Both the position numbers and the translations under genes were made by a program. 64,000 nt of DNA, taken from Notamacropus eugenii (lineage: Eukaryota; Chordata; Mammalia; Diprotodontia; Macropodidae). The notes below the pieces were generated by a model. The model had not been told where the DNA came from. It did not search any database and saw only the letters and a program-made list of their open reading frames with translations. Below, in pieces: positions 56,763 to 64,000 of the stretch (position 1 is its first letter; each line of letters begins with the position of its first letter). The stretch spans positions 354,020,660 through 354,084,659 of the forward strand of contig NC_092873.1 in NCBI RefSeq assembly GCF_028372415.1, given 5' to 3'.

Positions 56763-57292
56763 CTGAGGGAAGAAAGAAGAAAATGGAGGAGACAAGAGGA
56801 GACAAGGCTCATAGCTGACCTTCCAGGGAACCCTTGGCCAGCCTCTGCTTCCTCCTACCCCACCCCATCCCTAGGAAATAGCAGGGATAGAATGGGAGGC
56901 TCAAAGAAACATCTTTGCTATCCCTCCAAAAAAGAGGTATCAGGTTTGAGAACCTGGAGGCGCCCAACCGTTTGATACTTTGCAAAGCATTTAATGAAAC
57001 CCAGGAGCTTCATTGGTTAATTAGCCAACAATTGTTTATTAATTATGTGCTATGTGCCAGGTACTGTGTTAAGTATGGACATTTTAAAAAAAAGGCAAAA
57101 AAGTTTCATCTTGAGAAGAGGAGACACTTAGATTCCCCTTGGGAAGCTGTAATAAATTTCCACATTCCTAGTCATTTTCTCCATCCCAGCCTTCACACTC
57201 AGCCATCTGGCCATCCCTCACTCCACACCTCCCAACCCTGGACCACCTAGGGACAGGAACCCAGACATGTATGTCCCCAACAGCCCAAGCAC
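56763..57292. other. SRCIN1 intron
   Basis: An L2-like start at about 57020-57080 (ttattaattatgtgctatgt). Otherwise unassigned. Confidence 0.45.
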
Positions 57293-57539
57293 CTCCACAG
57301 ATACGGCCTTGTCCACGCTTCTCTTGCTGGGTGTTTCAGGGCCCCTGGAAGGATTGCTCCCCTTGGGTGTGTGAATGGAGCCCTCGCCTGGCCCCCCCAG
57401 CTCATGGAGGCTCAGAGGAGGGCTGGGGGGTGGCACCTCGAAGTCCAGGCTTTTGCCAAAGTCACACTCAGCTGTCACCTTCTTTGGAGACTGGCTCAGG
57501 AGATTGTTGGGAGGTGGCCAGGTACCCTCATCCACTTGC
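57293..57539 (-). CDS. SRCIN1: SRCIN1 exon: Pro/Ser-rich linker
   Basis: The acceptor is gtctccccag and the donor gtgctt (weak); 247 nt, phase 2 to 0. It begins (R)QVDEGTWPPPNNLLSQSPKK and ends with TPSKRSVDKAVSVE. It includes a PPPSPP stretch. The weak donor is fixed by homology, because the next residues must be AAERDWEEKR. Confidence 0.95.
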
Positions 57540-57932
57540 CTGGGGAGACAGGTAGCTGTGAGACCCTTGGAGTAAGGGAAGTGAGGTAGACAGTCCCTGC
57601 TTGTCCTCCTCCAAAGGACTCCTGCATCCTCTGGTAGTAGACATGTGAGATGAGCTCTGGGGTCATGGGATTGTAGAGAGGGGACACAGGGGATTGTAGA
57701 GGAGTGACTAGGCTCACATGGAACACTTCCAGGCCAAGAAGAAGAGTATTGGGGCAGGGGGAGCTAGCAGGTAAAATGTATCGAGAGGGTAAGCTGGGAA
57801 GGGTCTGATTTCAGATCTGGGGCCAGAATGATCGCATGGGATAAGGAGAGTCCCAAGAGCAAAGCTGGCTTGGGGATCTGAACTGGAGTGATGGTGACTC
57901 TTGGGGAAGGGGGTGGGGGAGGTCATGCTGAC

Positions 57933-58080
57933 CTTCGGATCTGAGCCAGTGTGTCCGTGACCCCTCGACAGCGCTTGAGGAGCCCATCCAGCCTCTGTGG
58001 CTCCTCCTTTAGGAACTTTACTGCCTCTACTTCCACCCGGAGAACCACTCGCATCTTACTCTGCAGCCCAGGGAATTGGG
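57933..58080 (-). CDS. SRCIN1: SRCIN1 exon: conserved helical segment
   Basis: The acceptor is ctctcctcgcag and the donor gtcagc (atypical at +3); 148 nt, phase 1 to 2. It codes (S)QFPGLQSKMRVVLRVEVEA then VKFLKEEPQRLDGLLKRCRG and VTDTLAQIR. The remembered human sequence is identical from FPGLQ onward; the junction residue differs (SQ here for AH). It is rich in charged helix, part of the second coiled-coil region. Confidence 0.95.
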
Positions 58081-58284
58081 CTGCGAGGAGAGAGCAGGAG
58101 GGAAACAAGGAAAGTGAATGTAGGGCACGTTGGAAGAGAAGAGTCCCCATACCTCAGAGACCATCTGGGCAGTGCTGTTACAACATTCCAGACTCCATTG
58201 AAGACCACTAGCGAAAAGCAACACAACTACCTCTCTAGGAAGGCACTTTTAACTCTAAGTATTAAGAAGTCCTTCTTTCTCATT

Positions 58285-58482
58285 TTGTTGTGACCCATTT
58301 GGGGAGTTTTCTTGGCAAAGATACTGGAGTGGTTTGCCATTTTCTTCTCCACTTCATTTTACAGATGAGGAAACTGAGGCCAACAAGTGACTTGCTGAGG
58401 GTCACACAGCTAGGAAGTGTCTGAAGTCAGATTTGAACTTAGGTCCTTCTGACTCTAGACCCACTGTGCCACCTAACTGTCC
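58285..58482 (-). mobile_element. MAR1-type SINE
   Basis: Lacks the 3' end; ttttcttggcaaagatactg to ccacctaactgtcc. Confidence 0.86.
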
Positions 58483-58640
58483 TTGAATTTTTCTCATTTC
58501 CCCTACTCCTTTGCAGAGATTGGGGGGCAGGGAGTGTCCACAGGTGTGGAACATTGCATTTAATGTCAGATTTTTGTGAACTTACCAGTTTCACTTAAAT
58601 TATCTTATCTTCCTTTTTTTCTTTTAAAAAATTTACATGA

Positions 58641-58913
58641 ACCAGGCATGGTGATACATGCTACTGGAAGAGGTTACTGGTAGATCACTTGAGCTCAGGA
58701 GTTCTGAGCTTCAGCTGAGCTAAAGCCAATTGGGTGTCTTTGCACTAAGTCCTAAATCAATGGGGTGAGTCTAAGGAGTGAGGAAACACCAGGCTGCCCA
58801 AGAAGGTATGAACAGACCAGGCCAGAAACAGAGCAGATTTGAGTGCTGATTGGCAGTGGGGTCAGTCCATGAGTGGCTGGGGAACCAGATGAGAAATGGG
58901 GAGACACAGTCTC
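58641..58913 (+). pseudogene. RN7SL: 7SL (SRP) RNA retropseudogene
   Basis: The segment is collinear with 7SL RNA: a degraded 5' Alu domain (accaggcatggtgatacatg, then gatcacttgag.tcaggagttct). It continues with the S-domain blocks ttgggtgtc.gcactaag, caccagg.tgcc and ccagg.c.gaaac.gagcag, and the 3' end gagacacagtctc. About 15 nt of the 5' domain and part of the 3' domain are deleted, and many CpGs are lost, so it is not functional SRP RNA. An A-rich tail follows (58914-58934), as expected for retroposition. It lies antisense within a SRCIN1 intron. Confidence 0.9.
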
Positions 58914-58944
58914 AAAAAATAAGAAAGAAAAAATATTTGTCATT

Positions 58945-59130
58945 AGGCAGGGGTTCTTCACTTTCTGGGGTTGTGGAGACCTTGGACAGTCTGTTAAAAC
59001 CTATAGCCTCTTTCTCCAATAAAGGTTTTTAAATACATAAATAAAATACATAGGATTAAAAAAGAAATCATTGAAAAATTGAAATAGTTATCAAAGTATT
59101 TTTAAAAGCAAGTTCAGATTAAGGACATAC
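58945..59130 (+). mobile_element. hAT-Charlie-like MITE, copy 6
   Basis: caggggttcttcactttctg, cagtctgttaaaacctatag, agttcagattaaggacatac. It lies immediately downstream of the 7SL pseudogene tail. Confidence 0.68.
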
Positions 59131-59430
59131 ATTAAATAGGATGGAGGAGGAGAAAGAAAAAGGGGTACAGAGAGGCATCTAGGCTATATTAATATATATG
59201 TATATTTAAAAGTCCTTTTGTCCAACAGGTTGTCTAATATAGATGAGCAAAAGTAACTTGCTCCAGTCCTCCTTCCTCTTTCCTTATGAAGATGTGACCA
59301 TCTAAGCTTTGAAGCAAATTCTGCCTCATGTTACTTTTCCCCACTGAATGACCAAACTAAGACGACTCTCTATAATAATCTATTTAGCGATGATGGGGGA
59401 AGGGGAAACTGGAAAGAGACAACTAGATAG
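59131..59430 (-). mobile_element. CR1/L3-like relic, antisense
   Basis: gtccaacaggttgtctaata and cactgaatgaccaaactaag; weak. Confidence 0.3.
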
Positions 59431-59439
59431 AGCAGTGAA

Positions 59440-59690
59440 TACAGTGCTGAGCCTGGGGTCAGAAAGATCTGAGTTCAAATGTGACCTCAGATATTTACTC
59501 ACTATGAGACCCTGAGCAAGTCACTTAATCTCTTCCTACCTCAGTATCCTCAACTGGAAATCATAATAATAGCACCGATCTCCCAGGGTTCTTGTGAATA
59601 TCAAATGAGATAATGTTTATAAAGTGCTTAACACAGTTTTCTGTAAAGTGCCTGGCATATAGCAGGAGCTTAAGAAATACTTCTTTTCTT
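59440..59690 (+). mobile_element. MIR/MON1-like CORE-SINE
   Basis: cagtgctgagcctggggtca, cctgagcaagtcacttaatc, gtttataaagtgcttaacac and the tail ggcatatagcaggagcttaa; full-length sense copy. Confidence 0.82.
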
Positions 59691-59699
59691 CTTTTCCAG

Positions 59700-60065
59700 C
59701 CTCGGTATGATTCTCTACAACTTACACTCACTGCTTCTAGCTTTGTCCTGTGGGGCGAAGTTGAATGAGTCTAATCTTTTTTCCCTAAGACAGTCCTTCA
59801 GCTACCTGAAGACAACAATCACTCCTACCCAAGTCTTCTCTTCCGCAGGCTAAACAATTGTAGGTCCTTCCATACATTCTCATGGAACCTGCTCTTCAGC
59901 CTCCTTGCCATCTTGGTTAACTGCCGCTGGATACAATCAAGCTTGGAAAGTCCTTCCCAGAACATAGTGCTCCAAAATCAACACAACAGAGTTGGCTTGG
60001 TCAGAGTCCAGGGCAGTGAGTGAGACTATCATCTCCCTGGATATGATACTGTATCTCTATTAATT
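59700..60065 (-). mobile_element. CR1/L3 fragment, antisense
   Basis: cagtccttcagctacctgaa, gcaggctaaacaattgtagg, ccttgccatcttggttaact. Confidence 0.6.
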
Positions 60066-60078
60066 CTGTTTAAGATCA

Positions 60079-60324
60079 CACAGTTGTTTCAGTTGTGTCC
60101 GACTTTTTGTGACTCCATTTGGGATTTTTTTGGCAAAGATGTTGGAGTGGTTTACCATTTCCTTCTCCAGTTCATTTTACAGATGAAAAAAACTTGAGGC
60201 AAACAGGGTTAAGTGACTTGCCCAGGGAAACAAAGCTAACTAAGTATCTTAGGACAGATTTGAACTCAGGTCTTCCTGATGCCCAGCCTGGTGCTCTGTG
60301 CACTATGGTACCCCCTAACTGCCC
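60079..60324 (-). mobile_element. MAR1-type SINE
   Basis: Complete: cagttgtttcagttgtgtcc to cccctaactgccc. It sits 274 bp from the SRCIN1 exon at 60598. Confidence 0.88.
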
Positions 60325-60597
60325 TGAGATCATACCACCTAGCCTTGGGGGGCTCCAGATCACACTGTGGATTCATATTGTTCTTTCAGTCTATTAAAAT
60401 GATGTTGAGACACTAAATAGGAGGAATGGAGGGACTGCGCAATGAAGGAAGGGGAAGTTAGAGTGAGTAGGTAAGAGCAGGGCTGCCCCCCATCCTGGGC
60501 CAGGCTACAGGGAATCACAGAGTCTTAGAGATCTTCCATGGCACCCCTCCTCCCTGCTCTCCTCCCTCCAAGAAGCCCCCAGGCCAGGCTTACTTAC

Positions 60598-60728
60598 ACT
60601 TGAGCTCAGTCAGGGTCTCCCCCAGCTGTTTCAGCACCAAGGCCTTCTCCTCCAGCTCAGGGCCTGGAACCAGCCGATGGTTATGGGACACCTCCTTCTG
60701 GATCTTCTCCACTGACTTCTCCAGGTCG
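60598..60728 (-). CDS. SRCIN1: SRCIN1 exon: coiled-coil segment
   Basis: The acceptor is ttggcttcag and the donor gtaagt; 131 nt, entering in phase 2 and leaving in phase 1. It codes DLEKSVEKIQKEVSHNHRLV, PGPELEEKALVLKQLGETLT and ELK, a leucine/glutamate heptad-rich helix. It is the most upstream SRCIN1 exon present. The exon carrying the expected preceding residues (NDEELITQQL) was not found up to 64000, so an intron of more than 3.2 kb lies there. Confidence 0.95.
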
Positions 60729-60961
60729 CTGAAGCCAAGGAAGACACCACTGCTCAGGACCCTCCACCCCCTGCCCAGACCTACCCCTTCCTCCATCTTC
60801 CTGGGTAACCCAGGAGCTAGCACAAGACATGAGGCAGAACAAAGTCAGAAAAGGCTGTTCAAAATTAGAAGAAAATAAGGGTAGGAGCCAAGTCATATAA
60901 GTTCAAGTTGGAGGGAACCTCAGAAATCATCCAAACCAGCTTATCCCAAGAGTTAGTAATC

Positions 60962-60975
60962 ATTACTACTACTAT

Positions 60976-61020
<45 letters not shown>

Positions 61021-61041
61021 CATCACTACTACTACTATTAT
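60962..61041 (+). repeat. (ACT)n/(ACC)n trinucleotide repeat
   Basis: About 26 ACT/ACC/ATT-type units with a central perfect run of TAC/ACT. It lies in the SRCIN1 intron just upstream of exon 60598-60728. Confidence 0.95.
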
Positions 61042-61044
61042 TTT

Positions 61045-61540
61045 GAGACAGCATGGTATATTGGGGGAAAGAGTGTTGGATTTCGAGTCAGAGGATTTGG
61101 GTTCGAATCTCAGCTCTGCTTACATAACCTTGGGCAAGTCACTTCCATTCTCTTAGCCTCTATTTCCTCATCTGTAAAATGAGGGGTTGGGCCTGAGATC
61201 ACTTCTAGCTTTAAGTATGTACTTGTTGACAGATGGCCCCTTCTTGAACACTTCTAGCAAAAGGAAGCATATTGCCTCGTCCATTCCATTTAGACCAGAG
61301 TCAAGAAGACCCGAGTTCAAATTCAACCTCAGACACTTATCAGCTGAATGACCTTGGGCAAGTCACTTACCCTCTGCCTGCCTCAGTTTCCTTATCTGTA
61401 AAATGAAGATAATAATAGCAACTACCTCCCAGGGTTGTTGTGAAGATCAAATCAGATAATCATTGTAAAGCATTTAGTATAGTGATGGGCACATAGTAAG
61501 TATGATATAAATGTTAGCTACTATTACGATTAATTTTTAG
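61045..61540 (+). mobile_element. two tandem MIR/MON1-like CORE-SINEs
   Basis: The first is about 61045-61215 (gagtcagaggatttgggttc, ttgggcaagtcacttccatt). The second is 61290-61540 (gaccagagtcaagaagaccc to ggcacatagtaagtatgata). Confidence 0.8.
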
Positions 61541-61679
61541 GACATTCTTCCTTATGTGAAGCTGGAATGTGTCTCCTTGAAAATTCTATAAATTGCACAT
61601 AGTCCTGCCTCCTGGAGTCATAGAGAAAAACTAATCCCTTGACCTCTCCCATAAAATGGAAGCAAATAGCAGAACAGAT

Positions 61680-62215
61680 CAAAAACCAGTATCCTACAGT
61701 ACGGTGCTTAGAAGAAACACACTTGAAACAGAGAGATATACACAGAGTAAAGGAAAACCTGGAAAGATTTGTATGAACTGATACAAAGTGAAATCAGCAG
61801 AGCCAGAGAACACTATACATAGTGTCAGCAACATTGTGTGATTATCAACTATGAATGACTCAGCTTTTCTCAGCAACACGATGATCCAAGACAAGTACAA
61901 AGGACTCACAAAGGAAAATGCTAACCATATCCAGATAAAGAACTGATGAACTATGAATGCCGATCAAAGCACGTTTTCCTCACTTTATTCTTTCTAGTGC
62001 TTTTTTTTTACTTTTGATCTGTTTCTTCTTCTACAACCAAGATGAATATGGAAATATATTTTACATGACAGCATATGCATAAACTATATCAAATTGCCTA
62101 ACCATTTTCAGAAGGAAGAGGAAGGAGAAAAATTTGGAATTCAAAATCTTGTAAAAATGAATGCTAACAATTTTCTTGATTTATAATTGTGGGAAAAAGT
62201 ACTATTTAAAGCAAA
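61680..62215 (+). mobile_element. L1-like fragment and marsupial retroelement tail
   Basis: 61705-61755 reads LEETHLKQRDIHRVK, resembling the L1 ORF2 endonuclease block. From 61770 the sequence (ctgatacaaagtgaaatcag, gatccaagacaagtacaaag, aggagaaaaatttggaattc) is a 3' part common in marsupial genomes. I cannot name that family. Confidence 0.55.
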
Positions 62216-62600
62216 ACAAAGAAAAGAAAAGCTAATCCCCGCTTCAGACCATAGTTTGCCCTATCAGTAGCTAAAACAAGAGGTCATTTCCTTCCCTAAT
62301 TCTTCTTCAGGCTAAACATCTTTAGTTACTTATAGGTCTGATGTTTCTATGAGATATGGAAACATCTCAAATGAAATGAGGTATATAAAGAGTTTTGCAA
62401 GCTCGAAAGTACCTTATAAATTCCAGCAATTAATAACAACTAGATGATGGTGGGGATGGTGGTGGGGATGATGCCACCACCAGCAAATGAGATCATGAAT
62501 AAATGCAATTAATATAATGAAGTTTGTAAACTTGAAGGCACCATATAAATTGCAGCTATTATTAATTAGCAATAATCAATATATAATTATATAACATCAA
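62216..62600. other. SRCIN1 intron, MIR tails
   Basis: ataaagagttttgcaagctc and gaagtttgtaaacttgaagg look like tails of MON1-type SINEs; short (GGT/GAT) repeats at 62450-62485. Confidence 0.4.
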
Positions 62601-62868
62601 TCAAAAAACACTTAGGAAGTACCTACTATGTGCCAGGCACTGTGCTAAGCGCTAGGCATACAAAAAGGGGCAAAAGATAATCCCTGTCCTCAAGTTGCTT
62701 ACAACCTAATGGAAGAGACAACATACAAACACATATATATACAAAGTAACCTATATGGAGAATGTAGAAAATAATTAACAGCGAGAAGGCACTAAAATGA
62801 AGAGTGGCTGGGGAAAGCTTCCTACAAAATACAGCATTTTGGTTGGGACTTAAAGGAAACCAGGCAGA
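62601..62868 (-). mobile_element. L2 3' region, antisense
   Basis: agtacctactatgtgccagg with cactgtgctaagcgctaggc, then aatccctgtcctcaagttgc; interrupted by the SINE at 62869. Confidence 0.62.
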
Positions 62869-63008
62869 GCAGCTAGGTGGCTCAGTAGATAGAGCACTGG
62901 CCCTGGAGTCGGGAGAACCTGAATTCAAATCCAGCCTCAGACCAGATTCTTGACACTGTGTGACCCTGGGCAAGTCACCTAACCCCAAGTGCCTCAAAAA
63001 AAAAATAA
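62869..63008 (+). mobile_element. marsupial SINE, short type with poly(A)
   Basis: cagctaggtggctcagtaga to cccaagtgcctc then a pure A stretch; low divergence suggests it is young. The L2 resumes after it. Confidence 0.88.
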
Positions 63009-63299
63009 AGGAAGTCAAGGAAGTCAGTGGGTTGAGCTGAGAAGGAAAAGAGTTCTAGGTATGGGGAGGAGGGGGCAGGGACAGCCATTATGTAACAATA
63101 ACCATGTATTTATTCTGAGGCTTCTTGAGAGTCTGTTATTATACTGCTAACTCAAAAAATGTTCATGATCACTTAACATGCCTAAAGCTTTTTCATATGA
63201 TCTACTTTCAAGCCATGTTTCCTTATCTTGTATCTTTTGCAACTGAATTTTAAAATTTTTTAAATTTAAAAATTAAAAAAAATTAACATAAGACTTTGA

Positions 63300-63840
63300 T
63301 GAGTTTATCCTTCTCAAATATCATTGCTTTAGCACTGGTCCATCATTCTGGTCTGTGATGGTCATTTTAATTCTGATTCAGTCATCTGATGTATTAGCTC
63401 TCCCAACTGGCTTGACATCATCTGAGGATGAGATAAGCCTGCCTCCAGCCAGGCTGTTGACAAAATCTGTAGATCTGACAAGACAAAGATAGAGCCCTGG
63501 GGCATGTTGGGAGAGACATCCTCCCGGGTTGACACTGAGCCGTGAATCAACTGTTTGCACCCAACCCACTATGAGACCACCTACCCAGATAATCAATAGC
63601 CTGAAGCTCTCTCCTCCTCCTCTTCCACAAGGATAATATGGGAGACTTTGTCAAGGACCTCGATGAAGCTAAGTTTTTCTATCAGGCAAAACCAAGCAGA
63701 AGTCAGAATGGAAGAACTCCTGAGGGGAATAGCCTCTAGATGTCCAGTGAAGATACAAAGCTGTCTAAGAGGAATGCTATCTTTCTCCCAAAGCAGCAAA
63801 AGGTGGGCTTCTTGGAGGCAGGCAGGTTATAGTCTTGTGT
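63300..63840 (-). mobile_element. CR1/L3-type LINE, antisense
   Basis: catctgatgtattagctctc, gatagagccctggggcatgt (antisense of a VPQG-like RT block), ccacaaggataatatgggag and gactttgtcaaggacctcga occur in family order. Confidence 0.65.
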
Positions 63841-63904
63841 TTGTATGCTCGGTATCAAGCATGAGGCTTCACACAATTTACGGTTGCTCTTGTTACATCA
63901 CTTC

Positions 63905-64000
63905 AGAAGCATTCCATTTGGGGTTTTCTTAGCAGATATTGGAGTGGTTCATCATTTCTTACTCCAGCTCATTTTATAGATCAGGAAACTGACGCCAACA
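63905..64000 (-). mobile_element. MAR1-type SINE, cut by the window end
   Basis: ttccatttggggttttctta, tccagctcattttatagatc. Confidence 0.83.

Larger units (their letters stand above)
34360..60728 (-). other. SRCIN1: SRCIN1 gene (p140Cap/SNIP), 3' part
   Basis: Seen: ten minus-strand exons with canonical borders and unbroken phase. Eight of them code a protein near-identical to the C-terminal third of p140Cap as I remember it (DLEKSVEKI, FPGLQSKMRVVLRVEVEAVK, SPPPPPPRRSFPSSHG, and a C-terminus SISF). Known: p140Cap is a scaffold in neurons and epithelia that binds Csk, BCAR1/p130Cas, cortactin, vinexin, SNAP-25 and EB3, and restrains Src. The coiled coil and proline-rich C-terminal half, which are in this window, carry several of these contacts. 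The 5' exons lie beyond the right edge. The paralogue KIAA1217 (SKT) is excluded by the ARHGAP23 neighbour. Confidence 0.95.

Overview
This is a stretch of mammalian nuclear DNA, almost certainly from a marsupial. The interspersed repeats give this away: many copies of the tRNA-derived CORE-SINE typical of opossums and kangaroos (5' part 'cagctaggtggc', 3' part 'gccaagaaaacccc'), together with MIR, L2, CR1/L3 and hAT-Charlie relics. I cannot name the species. There is no prokaryotic or viral system here. The window holds two convergent protein-coding genes, both incomplete at the window edges.

Plus strand, 2505 to about 28665: the last eight exons of a Rho GTPase-activating protein, identified as ARHGAP23. 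The first four exons code the C-terminal half of the RhoGAP domain. Three short linker exons follow (42, 97 and 32 nt), then a large, very GC- and CpG-rich terminal exon (25915-27006) and a 3'UTR of about 1.65 kb. The paralogue ARHGAP21 has the same layout. The ARHGAP23-SRCIN1 neighbourhood (human 17q12) decides for ARHGAP23.

Minus strand, about 34360 to 60728: the last ten coding exons I can support of SRCIN1 (p140Cap/SNIP), plus a 3'UTR of about 3.2 kb. They cover the end of the coiled-coil region, the proline-rich SH3-ligand region and the C-terminus ending SSISF. Every junction is canonical AG/GT and phase-consistent. Two of the exons (117 nt and 729 nt, both phase 0) are absent from the SRCIN1 protein I remember and look like in-frame cassette exons adding 282 residues. 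An acceptor plus short ORF at 38099-38164 could be an alternative last exon.

Between the two 3' ends lie about 5.7 kb of intergenic DNA. They contain a large diverged inverted repeat (arms of about 340 bp, spacer of about 750 bp) that no known repeat family I recognise explains. The introns are repeat-rich. Intron 57933-60597 of SRCIN1 contains a 7SL (SRP) RNA retropseudogene. The 9.5-kb ARHGAP23 intron carries an antisense L2 interrupted by a 400-bp purine tract. Exon boundaries were read by eye from splice signals, reading frame and remembered paralogue/orthologue sequence; repeat boundaries are approximate.
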